From positions 248,001 to 312,000 of the forward strand of contig NZ_VKOG01000003.1 of the NCBI RefSeq assembly GCF_007474545.1: 64,000 nucleotides of DNA. Direction: 5' to 3'. Below, one piece after another: positions 44,955 through 53,745 of this stretch (position 1 is its first letter; every line of letters starts with the position of its first letter). The notes beneath the pieces are model-generated. The model was given only the letters and a program-made list of their open reading frames with translations. It had not been told where the DNA came from and did not search any database. This DNA is from Chryseobacterium binzhouense. GTDB lineage: Bacteria; Bacteroidota; Bacteroidia; Flavobacteriales; Weeksellaceae. The translations under genes were made by a program, and so were the position numbers.

Positions 44955-45503
44955 TTATTCTCTTAAAACTTTAATGCGGTTATCATTCCAGATCTTTATA
45001 ACAGATGAGCCTGAATATTTTGAAACTTTTTCTCTGTCTTCCTCTACCGCATAATCTACAAGACTAATCATTTCGGGAGAAATATCAGAAAATTGCAACG
45101 GACTTTTGTCGCCGCTGAAATTTGCAGAAGTAGAAACCAAAGGTTTGTTGAGTCTGGAAATAAGCTTTTTGCAAAAATCATTTTTTACAAGGCGAATTCC
45201 TATGCTGCCATCTTCTGCCAATAATTCTTTGGGTAATCCTCTGGGATTTTCGTAAACGATGGTAACCGGTTTTTCGCTGAGATCAATGATTTCCCAAGCC
45301 ATTTCCGGAACATCTACCAGATCCTGCAGCCTTTTTTCAGACTCGACGAGAATAATCATCGACTTATTTTTTTCCCTTTTTTTTATCTCAAAAATTTTTT
45401 TGACTGCCTCAACATTTGTTGCATCACAGCCAATGCCCCAGATGGTATCTGTAGGATAGAGTATCGTTCCGCCCGACTGAAGTATTTTTATGATTTGTTC
45501 CAT
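44955..45503 (-). CDS. YrdC/Sua5-family protein (threonylcarbamoyl-AMP synthase type)
   Basis: A 182-residue single YrdC-domain protein. The pattern G-T-I-L-Y-P-T-D-T-I-W-G-I-G-C-D-A near the N-terminus, K-K-R...K-S-M-I near residue 43, and S-T-S-A-N-F-S-G are conserved. These enzymes make threonylcarbamoyl-AMP from threonine, bicarbonate and ATP, the first step of t6A37 in tRNAs. The C-terminal Sua5 domain is absent, as in the TsaC form. A YciO-type paralogue without that activity cannot be excluded. TAAATTTG lies 25 bases before the start. Confidence 0.85.
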   Translation of the reverse strand: MEQIIKILQSGGTILYPTDTIWGIGCDATNVEAVKKIFEIKKREKNKSMIILVESEKRLQDLVDVPEMAWEIIDLSEKPVTIVYENPRGLPKELLAEDGSIGIRLVKNDFCKKLISRLNKPLVSTSANFSGDKSPLQFSDISPEMISLVDYAVEEDREKVSKYSGSSVIKIWNDNRIKVLRE

Positions 45504-45528
45504 AAAGATCTTTTGTAGTAAATTAAAG

Positions 45529-45536
45529 CAAATTTA
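45529..45536 (-). promoter_or_regulatory. -7 promoter box (TAAATTTG) of the YrdC gene
   Basis: Perfect TAnnTTTG on the minus strand, 25 bases before the start codon. Confidence 0.5.
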
Positions 45537-45604
45537 CGGTTTCTTGATGGAAGATGATTTACTGTACAAAATCAATGTTATAAGATATTTGAAATATAAA
45601 TTAA

Positions 45605-45635
45605 AAAAATCCTTAGAAAATATCTAAGGATTTTT
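45605..45635 (-). terminator. Terminator of hemB
   Basis: Perfect 13-base stem (45605-45617 with 45623-45635) with loop AAATA; read on the minus strand it is followed by a T run. Confidence 0.85.
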
Positions 45636-45651
45636 GTTCTTTCAGCTTTCT

Positions 45652-46641
45652 TTATTGATTCAGAATCATTGCCGCTTCTTTTGCAGCATAGGTGAAAATC
45701 ATGTCAGCTCCGGCTCTTTTAAAGCACGTAAGGCTTTCAATAATCGCTTTATCATTATCAAGCCAGCCGTTTTGGACAGCCGCTTTTAACATTGCATATT
45801 CTCCGCTTACATTATAAACCGCAATAGGCAGATCAATCGCTTCACGAACTTTAGAAACAATATCCAGATACGGAAGTCCGGGTTTGATCATAATAATGTC
45901 TGCTCCCTCTTCTACATCTTTGAAAACTTCATTAAGGGCTTCACGGGAATTGTGAAAATCCATCTGATATGTTTTCTTATCCTTAGGAATTTCCATCGTA
46001 TCTTTTGGTGCACTATCTAATGCACTTCTGAAAGGCCCATAAAATGAACTTGCATATTTTGCGGCATAACTCAGAATACCAACATCCTGAAAACCGTTTT
46101 CTTCCAAAGCTTCACGGATAGTCAAAACTCTGCCATCCATCATATCACTCGGTGCCACAATATCAGCTCCTGCTTCAGCCTGCGAAACTGCCATTCTTGC
46201 CAAAGCATCATTGGTAGCATCGTTTACAATTTTTCCGTTTTCTATAATTCCGTCATGACCATATATAGAATAAGGATCTAAAGCAACATCTGGCATTACG
46301 ATCATTCCGGGAACAGCATCTTTAATCGCTTTAATGGTATTCTGCATCAGTCCGTCTTTATTCCAGGCTTCTTTTCCGGTATTGTCTTTTAGATTTTCAG
46401 AAACTTTCATATAGAGATTAACGGCTTTTACGCCTAAAGAAAAGAGGTCTTTGCATTCTTTTACCGTAAGATCAATGCTTCTTCTGAAAATTCCCGGCAT
46501 TGAAGGAATGGCTTCTTCTTTATTTTCACCTTCCATCACAAAAACAGGCATTACAAAATCATTGACAGAAAGACTGCATTCTCTTACTAAGCTTCTCACA
46601 GACTCGTTTACTCTCAGCCTTCTGTTTCTAGAATATATCAT
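45652..46641 (-). CDS. hemB: Delta-aminolevulinic acid dehydratase (porphobilinogen synthase)
   Basis: A 329-residue enzyme joining two 5-aminolevulinates to porphobilinogen in haem (and possibly corrinoid) synthesis. Active-site lysines are in Y-A-A-K-Y-A-S-S-F-Y-G-P-F (about residue 200) and I-M-I-K-P-G-L-P-Y-L-D (about 254), the usual Schiff-base Lys. The metal-site stretch D-V-A-L-D-P-Y-S-I-Y-G-H-D-G has no cysteines, so it is the Mg-dependent type, not the zinc type. It is transcribed alone with TAAATTTG 29 bases before the ATG, sharing its upstream region with the T9SS-domain gene. Confidence 0.96.
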   Translation of the reverse strand: MIYSRNRRLRVNESVRSLVRECSLSVNDFVMPVFVMEGENKEEAIPSMPGIFRRSIDLTVKECKDLFSLGVKAVNLYMKVSENLKDNTGKEAWNKDGLMQNTIKAIKDAVPGMIVMPDVALDPYSIYGHDGIIENGKIVNDATNDALARMAVSQAEAGADIVAPSDMMDGRVLTIREALEENGFQDVGILSYAAKYASSFYGPFRSALDSAPKDTMEIPKDKKTYQMDFHNSREALNEVFKDVEEGADIIMIKPGLPYLDIVSKVREAIDLPIAVYNVSGEYAMLKAAVQNGWLDNDKAIIESLTCFKRAGADMIFTYAAKEAAMILNQ

Positions 46642-46670
46642 TTTTGGAATACTTTTTGAATAATTTATTG

Positions 46671-46678
46671 CAAATTTA
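46671..46678 (-). promoter_or_regulatory. -7 promoter box (TAAATTTG) of hemB
   Basis: Perfect TAnnTTTG on the minus strand, 29 bases before the hemB ATG. Confidence 0.5.
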
Positions 46679-46699
46679 ATACAACTTAAGCAAAAACTG

Positions 46700-46730
46700 T
46701 TGCATTGTATTATAGAATATATTATTTTTG
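46700..46730 (+). promoter_or_regulatory. Promoter (TTG / TATTTTTG) of the T9SS-domain gene
   Basis: TATTTTTG at 46723-46730 is preceded by TTG at 46700-46702 with a 20-base spacer, 29 bases before ATG 46760. Divergent from hemB. Confidence 0.6.
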
Positions 46731-46759
46731 TTAGTAATATTTAAGCAAATTATTTGTTG

Positions 46760-47110
46760 ATGAGAAAATTTTTACTTTTAATTATATTAATCAATGCTTC
46801 TGTCGCTTTTTCCGACGGAGCAAAAGCTCAGACAAGAGAGCCTTCGTCACTATCCCAGAAGTCGGATGATGGTGTGCTTACGGCATATCCTAATCCTGCT
46901 AAAGATTTTCTGATGGTGAAAGCTAAAGATGCCTCTTTAAAAATAAAAAATGTAAGCTTTTACTCTATTTTAGGAACACAGGTTGCGAGTTACAATATCA
47001 ACAGCAATAGCGCAGAGATTAATATCCAAAAACTGAAACCCGGGAAATATCTCATCAGATATATTCTGAGTGATAATACCCAAAAGGTTACCCAAATAGT
47101 GAAACAATAA
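46760..47110 (+). CDS. Small protein made of a signal peptide and a T9SS type A sorting domain
   Basis: A 116-residue protein from ATG 46760 (a TTG two codons earlier is less likely). Residues 1-24 are a signal peptide, 25-40 a short Ser-rich linker, and 41-116 a type IX secretion C-terminal domain with A-Y-P-N-P-A near the start and V-x-Q-I-V-K-Q at the end. There is no room for a normal passenger protein. It may be carried to the surface as a minimal cargo or be a remnant of a longer gene. The reading frame itself shows no sign of decay, and it has its own promoter and terminator. Confidence 0.82.
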   Translation: MRKFLLLIILINASVAFSDGAKAQTREPSSLSQKSDDGVLTAYPNPAKDFLMVKAKDASLKIKNVSFYSILGTQVASYNINSNSAEINIQKLKPGKYLIRYILSDNTQKVTQIVKQ

Positions 47111-47115
47111 AACTT

Positions 47116-47142
47116 AAATCCTGATAATCATCAGGATTTTTT
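47116..47142 (+). terminator. Terminator of the T9SS-domain gene
   Basis: Perfect 10-base stem (47116-47125 with 47130-47139), loop AATC, followed by a T run. Confidence 0.85.
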
Positions 47143-47214
47143 CTTTTGGCAATATTTTTTTCAATTATTCCGTAACTTTCGGATTATTTTTAAACTAATT
47201 GTAAAAACAATTGC

Positions 47215-48126
47215 ATGTTAAAAGCTGAAAACATTACTAAAACTTACAATGCAGGAAAAAAAACTGCTTTGGATGATTTTAGCATCCATGTTCCCAAAGG
47301 AAGTATTTATGGACTTCTGGGACCTAACGGAGCCGGAAAAACCTCTTTTATCAGAATCATTAATCAAATTACACAGGCAGATTCAGGAGTAGTTTTAATC
47401 AACGGACAAAAACTAAATCCCGAACACATCAAAGATATTGGCTATATGCCTGAAGAAAGAGGACTTTATAAAAATATGAGTGTCGGAGATCAGATTCTAT
47501 ATTTCGGTGAGCTGAAAGGAATGAAAAAAAACGATGCTCTGAACGAAGCTAAAAAATGGTTTGAAAAACTTCACATTGATCAATGGTGGAAGAAAAAGCT
47601 GTCTGAACTTTCCAAAGGGATGGCTCAGAAAATACAGTTTGTTGTTACGGTGCTTCACAGACCTCATCTTTTGATTCTGGATGAGCCATTTTCAGGATTT
47701 GATCCTGTAAACGCAAATCTTATCAAAGATCAGATTATTGAGCTCAAGAATAATGGTACTACCATCATTCTTTCTACCCACAGAATGGAAAGTGTAGAGC
47801 AAATGTGTGATTATGTAGCTTTAATCAACAATTCTAAGAAAATTATTGATGGAAGAGTTTTTGATGTTCGCGAAAAATTCAAAAAGAATATTTTCGGCGT
47901 TACTTTATCTGATGTGAACGAGCAGCAGTTTGATTATTTTAAAGACAGGTACGGAATATTTAATATTACCAATGAAAATAAGCTTGTTTCATTTGATTTG
48001 AAGAATGAAAACGATCAGAATCTTATTTTATCGGATCTTATCAACGTAGGCAAAGTAAGATCGTTTGATGAGAAAATTCCAAGCATGAATGAAGTATTTA
48101 TTAATGCCGTAAGCAATCATTCTTAG
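47215..48126 (+). CDS. ABC transporter ATP-binding protein (NatA/CcmA type)
   Basis: A 303-residue ATPase. Walker A is G-P-N-G-A-G-K-T-S at about 38-46, the signature is L-S-K-G-M-A-Q-K, and Walker B is L-L-I-L-D-E-P-F-S-G-F-D-P, with H-switch in S-T-H-R-M-E-S. The C-terminal 80 residues are the extra domain usual for NatA-like exporters. It powers the permease encoded 3 bases downstream. Substrates of this type include Na+ and drugs, and the substrate here is not known. An inverted repeat at about 47198-47213 just before the ATG could affect translation. Confidence 0.94.
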   Translation: MLKAENITKTYNAGKKTALDDFSIHVPKGSIYGLLGPNGAGKTSFIRIINQITQADSGVVLINGQKLNPEHIKDIGYMPEERGLYKNMSVGDQILYFGELKGMKKNDALNEAKKWFEKLHIDQWWKKKLSELSKGMAQKIQFVVTVLHRPHLLILDEPFSGFDPVNANLIKDQIIELKNNGTTIILSTHRMESVEQMCDYVALINNSKKIIDGRVFDVREKFKKNIFGVTLSDVNEQQFDYFKDRYGIFNITNENKLVSFDLKNENDQNLILSDLINVGKVRSFDEKIPSMNEVFINAVSNHS

Positions 48127-48129
48127 ATT

Positions 48130-49440
48130 ATGAATAATATTTTTTTAATTACCAAAAGAGAATTTCTTACGCAGGTTAAGAAAAAATCTTTCATCATACT
48201 TACTCTTTTAGCTCCATTGATGATTATTGCTTTTGGGACGGTCATCGGGATGATGTTTAAAGCCAATGAGTCTCATGTGGCAATACAGGTAGTGGACAAC
48301 AGCGGACTTTTTAAAGACCAATTGAAGTCTGATGATAAAATCAACTATGAATTTATATCTTCAGCCGAAGAACAGTCAAAAATCAAAACTTTAAAAGGCA
48401 ACGAAAATCTTGACGGAATTTTGGTTTTACCTGCTTTAACGACAAATAATTTTGATGATCTTGAAAAAAACACCCGCCTTGTAATCAATACAAAAATCGG
48501 GTTTGATACGAAGCAGCGAATTGTTTCAGACATTACTGACGTAATCAAAAAAGAGAAAATAAAAAAGCTGGGAATACAGGAAAGCCAGCTAAAAAATCTT
48601 GATAAAAGCTTTAGCCTGAAAACCATTAATGTTTCTGAGAACAATCAAGAAGATTCTGATCTTGCAGTAGGGATCAAAAGCGGACTGAGCATGATCCTTA
48701 TGTATGTTACATTTATGTTTATCATCATCTACGGTGTGCGCGTTATGCGAAGCGTTTTGGAAGAAAAAAATAACCGCGTGGTAGAAATTATCATTTCATC
48801 GGTAAAGCCTTTTGAACTCATGATGGGAAAAATTCTGGGTGTAACAATGGTTGCTCTTACCCAGTTTATTGTCTGGATTTCTATGTCGGTTGTTGGTGCG
48901 CTTATTTTAAATACAGGCTTCAATTCTATTCAGAAAAATATTCCCGGCGGAGATGAAACAGTTCTCAGCAAACTGGATATTCCTCAGATTGCCACGCAGA
49001 TTTCTCATGGTCTGCTGGAACTGAATTTCCCGCTGATCATTTTTGTGTTTATCGTTTATTTTCTTTTAGGCTATATTTTTTACAGCTCTGTTTATGCCGC
49101 CATCGGATCAGCTGTAGATAACGAAACTGAAACACAGCAATTTACTTTATTTGCAATTTTACCTCTTACTTTAGGAATGTACGGAAGTTTTTCTATCCTG
49201 AATAATCCGGACGGTCCGGTAGGATTCTGGATGTCTATGATTCCGTTTACTTCTCCTGTCGCAATGATCGCAAGAATTCCTTTTGGTGTTCCGGCGTGGG
49301 AAATTGCACTTTCTATTGCTCTTCTTTTAGGAACTACTGTTTTTATGATTTTCCTTGCCGGTAAAATTTACCGTGTCGGAATTTTGATGTATGGAAATAA
49401 GGCAACAATGAAAGAGCTTTGGAAATGGATAAAAAATTAA
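48130..49440 (+). CDS. ABC-2 type transporter permease (NatB-like)
   Basis: A 436-residue membrane protein. One N-terminal membrane helix (about 17-41) is followed by a periplasmic domain of about 140 residues, then five or six helices in the C-terminal half (near 182-202, 235-258, 300-325, 340-362 and 390-415). That is the pattern of ABC-2/NatB permeases. It starts 3 bases after the ATPase gene, and together the two form an exporter. The large periplasmic loop separates it from the drug-type ABC-2 family. The substrate is unknown. Confidence 0.9.
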   Translation: MNNIFLITKREFLTQVKKKSFIILTLLAPLMIIAFGTVIGMMFKANESHVAIQVVDNSGLFKDQLKSDDKINYEFISSAEEQSKIKTLKGNENLDGILVLPALTTNNFDDLEKNTRLVINTKIGFDTKQRIVSDITDVIKKEKIKKLGIQESQLKNLDKSFSLKTINVSENNQEDSDLAVGIKSGLSMILMYVTFMFIIIYGVRVMRSVLEEKNNRVVEIIISSVKPFELMMGKILGVTMVALTQFIVWISMSVVGALILNTGFNSIQKNIPGGDETVLSKLDIPQIATQISHGLLELNFPLIIFVFIVYFLLGYIFYSSVYAAIGSAVDNETETQQFTLFAILPLTLGMYGSFSILNNPDGPVGFWMSMIPFTSPVAMIARIPFGVPAWEIALSIALLLGTTVFMIFLAGKIYRVGILMYGNKATMKELWKWIKN

Positions 49441-49511
49441 TAATTGAAAATACTTTTAAGCTCAATTGATAAATTGATTTTTCATTTAACATAATTAAAA
49501 TTAATCTTACG

Positions 49512-49519
49512 TAAATTTG
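49512..49519 (+). promoter_or_regulatory. -7 promoter box (TAAATTTG)
   Basis: Perfect TAnnTTTG 19 bases before the SDR gene at 49539. Confidence 0.5.
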
Positions 49520-49538
49520 TTCTGTAAAATTATTATTA

Positions 49539-50252
49539 ATGAAAATACAGGGTAAAAATGCCATCATTACAGGAGGTGGAAGAGGTTTGGGAAAAGCAGT
49601 TGCTTTGATTCTTGCAAGCGAAGGTGTAAATATCGGAATCACAGGAAGAAATGAAGAAAACCTGAAAATGACGGTGGACGAGATCCAGAAACTGGGTGTA
49701 AATGCACATTACGCAGTTTTCAGTATGGATAACGAAATTCAGGTAAAAGCAGGATTAGACTCTTTAGCTCAGCAACTGGGCGGTGTAGATATTCTGATCA
49801 ATAATGCAGGAATCGGTGATTTTGGTTCTATTGAAGAAATGCCGACAGAAACCTGGGAACAGGTAATAAAGACCAACCTTTTCGGAGTTTATTATGCTGC
49901 AAAGACAGTATATCCTTATATGAAAGAAAAAGGACAGGGTGACATTATCAACGTTGCATCAACTGCAGGTCTGAAAGGTGGTCCCAACATGTCTGCTTAT
50001 GCTGCTTCTAAAGCTGCTGTAATTTCACTTTCACAGTCTATGATGGCAGAATGGAGAAAACAGAATATAAGAGTTATCACTCTAACACCAAGTACTATTG
50101 CATCAGACATGTCGATTCAGGGAGGTCTTACCGACGGAAATCCGGAAAAAGTACTTCAACCGGAAGATTTTGCAGAATGGGTAAGAGATATTCTTAAAAT
50201 GAACAGAAGAGCAATGATCGCCAATGGTTCTATCTTTTCTACTAATCCGTAG
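49539..50252 (+). CDS. Short-chain dehydrogenase/reductase (3-ketoacyl-ACP reductase-like)
   Basis: A 237-residue classical SDR. The NAD(P) motif is G-G-G-R-G-L-G-K-A at 12-20, followed by N-N-A-G-I-G near 87-92, the catalytic Ser in V-A-S-T-A-G, and Y-A-A-S-K at about 152-156. In domain architecture it is like FabG, the 3-oxoacyl-ACP reductase, but flavobacteria have several such paralogues and the substrate of this one is not evident. No fatty-acid genes are next to it. Transcribed alone between a promoter box and a hairpin terminator. Confidence 0.9.
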   Translation: MKIQGKNAIITGGGRGLGKAVALILASEGVNIGITGRNEENLKMTVDEIQKLGVNAHYAVFSMDNEIQVKAGLDSLAQQLGGVDILINNAGIGDFGSIEEMPTETWEQVIKTNLFGVYYAAKTVYPYMKEKGQGDIINVASTAGLKGGPNMSAYAASKAAVISLSQSMMAEWRKQNIRVITLTPSTIASDMSIQGGLTDGNPEKVLQPEDFAEWVRDILKMNRRAMIANGSIFSTNP

Positions 50253-50319
50253 AGGAGTATATTTCTACTTTGCATCTTATAAAGATGTATTGTTTAATAA
50301 ATATCCATTATTCAATATA

Positions 50320-50348
50320 AAAGACAATTCTCACGAGTTGTCTTTTTT
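50320..50348 (+). terminator. Terminator of the SDR gene
   Basis: An 8-base perfect outer stem (50320-50327 with 50338-50345), with extra pairing in the loop, followed by T7. Confidence 0.75.
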
Positions 50349-50452
50349 TATTCTCTGACCTTCACCAAGTGAAAACATCCGTTCACCAAGTGTTCAAAAT
50401 TTCAGCTTTCATTCGTGGTAATTTTACTTTAGAAATTTAAATAATAAACATT

Positions 50453-51127
50453 ATGAAACTGAAACATCTTTTATTAGCAGGAATTTTCGCTGCAGGAAGT
50501 CTAATGAATGCGCAGGAAATAAAGAAAAACTTCATCGAAGTAACAGGAGTTGCAGAAATGGAAGTAGAGCCGGATGAAATTGTTTTCAATATCGGAATCA
50601 AGGCCGAAAACAAAAATCAATTGGCAGACAATGAAAAGCTTTTATTTGAAACCCTTAAAAAAAGCGGTGTGAAAAATGAAGACATCAAGTTCAAGTCAAT
50701 GCATCAGAACTTATATTCAAAAACAACAAAATTTACCAAAAGTTTTCAGTTTAAAGCAAATGCTAAAACCAATATAAGTAAGCTTTTTGAAGATCTGAAT
50801 CAAAAATGGGTAAGCAGCCTGAATATTGCTGAAGTTAAAAACACAAAAATTGCAGATTTCAGAAAAGCAGTTAAAATTAATGCATTAAAATCAGCTAAGG
50901 AAAAAGCAGATTATCTTTTAGGGAGCATCAGCAAAAAAACAGGAGATGCAATTGAAATCATTGAGATTGAAGATTATATGAGTGATTCTGTTCTTCCTGT
51001 CGCATATAAAAGTAAAATAGCAAATATACAGCTGGAAATCGCAGACCAAATTGTTGACTATTCGTTTGACAATATTGAAAACATCAAGCTTAAGTACAGC
51101 ATCAAAACAAAATATGAGATTCTTTAA
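50453..51127 (+). CDS. SIMPL (DUF541) domain protein, exported
   Basis: A 224-residue protein with a signal peptide (residues 1-20, ending M-N-A-Q). The remaining 200 residues are a SIMPL/DUF541 domain: I-E-V-T-G-V-A-E-M-E-V-E-P-D-E at 26-40 and the F-x-F-x-A-x-A-K-T-N region are conserved. The family is widespread in the periplasm, with links to oxidative stress in some bacteria, but no defined activity. The gene for a VWA-domain protein follows after 11 bases and is probably co-transcribed. Confidence 0.87.
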   Translation: MKLKHLLLAGIFAAGSLMNAQEIKKNFIEVTGVAEMEVEPDEIVFNIGIKAENKNQLADNEKLLFETLKKSGVKNEDIKFKSMHQNLYSKTTKFTKSFQFKANAKTNISKLFEDLNQKWVSSLNIAEVKNTKIADFRKAVKINALKSAKEKADYLLGSISKKTGDAIEIIEIEDYMSDSVLPVAYKSKIANIQLEIADQIVDYSFDNIENIKLKYSIKTKYEIL

Positions 51128-51138
51128 AAGCAAATGAC

Positions 51139-52335
51139 ATGAATACTTTAAAAATTTTAACAATTACAGCTGGTGTGGCTGCTCTTTTAAGTGCAGGTAA
51201 ATTATCCGATAATCAACGCAGTAACAAAACGATTGCAACAAATATAACAGAAAGTAAAAGCGAAGAGTTCCCAAAACCGATAGAGATTTCAAAGGATAAT
51301 AAAATTCAGGTGGCTTTACTTCTTGATACTTCCAACAGTATGGATGGTCTGATTGATCAGGCAAAATCAAGGCTTTGGAATATCGTCAACACTTTAACTA
51401 CTTTAAAATATAACGGAAAATCTCCACAGATAGAAATTTCTCTTTATGAATACGGAAATGACGGATTGCAGGATGAAAACTACATAAGACAGATTACATC
51501 TCTTACACAGGATCTGGATCTTGTTTCTGAAAAGCTTTTCGCATTAAGAACCAACGGCGGAAGTGAATATTGTGGAGCGGCCATTCGGGATGCAGCCAAT
51601 AATCTTAAATGGGACGGAAACGAAAAGAGTATGAAACTGATTTATATTGCCGGAAATGAGCCTTTCGATCAAGGAAATATCAATTATAAAGATGCCGTCA
51701 CTCAAGCCAAAAATAAAAATATCTATACCAACACTATTTTTTGCGGAAACAGAGAAGAAGGAGTCAGAAGTTTCTGGCAAAATGGAGCAAACCTGGGGAA
51801 CGGCAGATATTTCAACATCGACAGCGATCAGAAGGTTATTTATATTGAAACACCTTACGATATAAAAATTTCCCAATATAACTCTCAGCTCAATAACACT
51901 TACATTTCTTACGGAAATCGCGGGTATGAAATGAAAAATAAACAAACTTTGCAGGATGTAAATGCTGAGTCGCTGTCTTCATCAAATGCTGTAGAGAGAG
52001 TTGTAAGCAAATCTAAAAAAAATGCATACAAAAATGATCATTGGGATCTGGTGGATAAAGTTGAAAAAGACAAAGCCTATATTTCATCCATAAAAGAAGA
52101 GGAACTGCCTTCTGAACTGAAAGGTAAAACTAAAGCTGAAATTACAAAAATTGTTGCTCAAAAAGCTTCAGAACGGGAAAAAATTCAAAAAGAGATTGAG
52201 ATTTTAGCTAAAAAAAGACAGGAATTTATAGATCTGGAGATGAAAAAAAGAGGAAATTCAGACACCGATGATCTGGGGAAGGCAATTGAGCAATCTATTG
52301 CCGAAATTGCAAGGAAAAACGGATATAGTTTTTAA
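51139..52335 (+). CDS. VWA-domain protein, exported
   Basis: A 398-residue protein. An uncleaved or weakly defined signal/anchor lies in residues 5-21. Residues 55-240 are a von Willebrand A domain with a complete MIDAS start, D-T-S-N-S-M, and a matching conserved Thr/Asp region (N-G-G-S-E-Y-C-G-A; F-C-G-N-R-E-E-G-V). A charged tail of coiled-coil character (residues 330-398) follows. VWA domains bind ligands through a metal ion and often act in protein assembly. It is paired with the SIMPL gene (11 bases), but the function of the pair is unknown. Confidence 0.85.
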   Translation: MNTLKILTITAGVAALLSAGKLSDNQRSNKTIATNITESKSEEFPKPIEISKDNKIQVALLLDTSNSMDGLIDQAKSRLWNIVNTLTTLKYNGKSPQIEISLYEYGNDGLQDENYIRQITSLTQDLDLVSEKLFALRTNGGSEYCGAAIRDAANNLKWDGNEKSMKLIYIAGNEPFDQGNINYKDAVTQAKNKNIYTNTIFCGNREEGVRSFWQNGANLGNGRYFNIDSDQKVIYIETPYDIKISQYNSQLNNTYISYGNRGYEMKNKQTLQDVNAESLSSSNAVERVVSKSKKNAYKNDHWDLVDKVEKDKAYISSIKEEELPSELKGKTKAEITKIVAQKASEREKIQKEIEILAKKRQEFIDLEMKKRGNSDTDDLGKAIEQSIAEIARKNGYSF

Positions 52336-52380
52336 TACCTTACTTAATTGCAAAAGCTATAGGTTAATATTGTTTATCAC

Positions 52381-52411
52381 TTTCGAGGTTCGGCGAAGCC
52401 GAACCTCGAAA
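52381..52411. terminator. Strong intergenic hairpin between convergent genes
   Basis: Perfect 14-base stem (52381-52394 with 52398-52411), loop GAA. No T run follows, so termination may be partly by structure alone. It separates the VWA gene from the FAD oxidoreductase gene. Confidence 0.6.
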
Positions 52412-52426
52412 CATTTATATAGTAAT

Positions 52427-53632
52427 TTATCTTCCAAATTTGAAATATTCTGTAAGATGATGTTTTTTGTTCTTTAAATATGCCGAAGCCATTTCCATTC
52501 CGGTCACCGAAAAGGTAATTCCGTTTCCGCCAAAGCCTAAAACAAAATATGAATTTTTAAAATTTCCGTGAGTTCCTATATAAGGAAGTCCGTCTTTTGT
52601 CTCACCAAAGGTTCCTGCCCATACAAAATCCGAATAAAAAGGATAATCTGGTTTAATCTTTTTCAATATTCTTAAAATCTCTTTTTCCTTTTTATTCAAT
52701 AGTGAATCTCTCTTTTCAGGATTAGAAAAATCTTCATCACCCCCTCCTATCAAAAGCCGGTTGTCATCTGTGGAACGCATGTACATATAAGGAGTATCTG
52801 TATTCCAGACTAATGTGTTTTCTATATTTTTAAACTGATCCTGATCTATTTCAGAAACAACGGCATACGTAACCTTTAGATTTACAAAATGCTCCTTAAT
52901 CATCATACTGCTTTCATAGCCAACACAATAAATGATTTTTTTTGCTTTAATATTGAATCCTTCTGTTGTTAGGGCTAAATTATGATCTCTCAGATATTTT
53001 ACAGATTTCATTTCTGCTTTATCATAAACTTTAAGACCTTTTTTCACATTAAATCTCAGCAGTTCATGAGCAAATTTAAATGCATCAATACTTGCGCCTT
53101 GCTTAGACAGAATAGCTCCGTATGTATTCTGAAAACCAAACCTATCTTCTACATCTTCACTTCCAAGCCACGAGACTTCAAAACTTGCTTTTTTCCTGAT
53201 TTCAAACTCTTTTTCCAGCCATTTTACATCTTTTTTTTTAGAAGCATAGTAAAGTGACTGCTTTTTCCTGAAGCCCGCCCGTGATTTAATTTCCTTCGTA
53301 AGCTTTTCCAGCTGATCTATTGCTTTTGAACAGGCTTTGTAACTTTCTACGGCACCCTTCTCACCAATCAGTTCTATTAATTTGTAAAGCGGAGTATCAA
53401 TTTCGTACTGAAGCATTGAAGTGGTTGCAGCAGTACTGCCGTTGCACACTTCCCTTTTATCAATCAAAATAGTATTGTAGCCATCTTTCATCATCTGATG
53501 AGCTATAAGACTCCCTGTAATTCCCCCGCCAATGATGAGCACATCACATATTTCGTCTGATTTCAGCGATGGATAAGAAGATACCAAACCATTTTTTATC
53601 AGCCAAAAAGGTTCGTTAGATTTAAGGTTCAT
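52427..53632 (-). CDS. FAD-dependent oxidoreductase (DAO family)
   Basis: A 401-residue flavoenzyme of the D-amino-acid/glycine oxidase (DAO) superfamily. The dinucleotide-binding motif is V-L-I-I-G-G-G-I-T-G-S at about 30-40, the ATG motif and E/D ribose contact follow (L-I-D-K-R-E-V), and near the C-terminus G-L-P-Y-I-G-T...G-F-G-G-N-G-I-T-F contacts FAD. It oxidises amines or amino acids in general, but the true substrate is not known. A cytosolic location is likely since there is no signal peptide. Monocistronic, divergent from the STAS/SEC14-type gene. Confidence 0.87.
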   Translation of the reverse strand: MNLKSNEPFWLIKNGLVSSYPSLKSDEICDVLIIGGGITGSLIAHQMMKDGYNTILIDKREVCNGSTAATTSMLQYEIDTPLYKLIELIGEKGAVESYKACSKAIDQLEKLTKEIKSRAGFRKKQSLYYASKKKDVKWLEKEFEIRKKASFEVSWLGSEDVEDRFGFQNTYGAILSKQGASIDAFKFAHELLRFNVKKGLKVYDKAEMKSVKYLRDHNLALTTEGFNIKAKKIIYCVGYESSMMIKEHFVNLKVTYAVVSEIDQDQFKNIENTLVWNTDTPYMYMRSTDDNRLLIGGGDEDFSNPEKRDSLLNKKEKEILRILKKIKPDYPFYSDFVWAGTFGETKDGLPYIGTHGNFKNSYFVLGFGGNGITFSVTGMEMASAYLKNKKHHLTEYFKFGR

Positions 53633-53745
53633 AAAAAATATTTTTCAAAGACTTATCAATAATTGCGCCTTAAACTATGTTAATATATAATTATGGTTTA
53701 ATTATTGATAAATTAATTTATCATACACCATTTAAAATTAAAATT

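Noticed and set aside
53677-53745. Longer start of the STAS-like protein
   Set aside because: The additional residues are hydrophobic and A+T-driven and do not belong to the fold.
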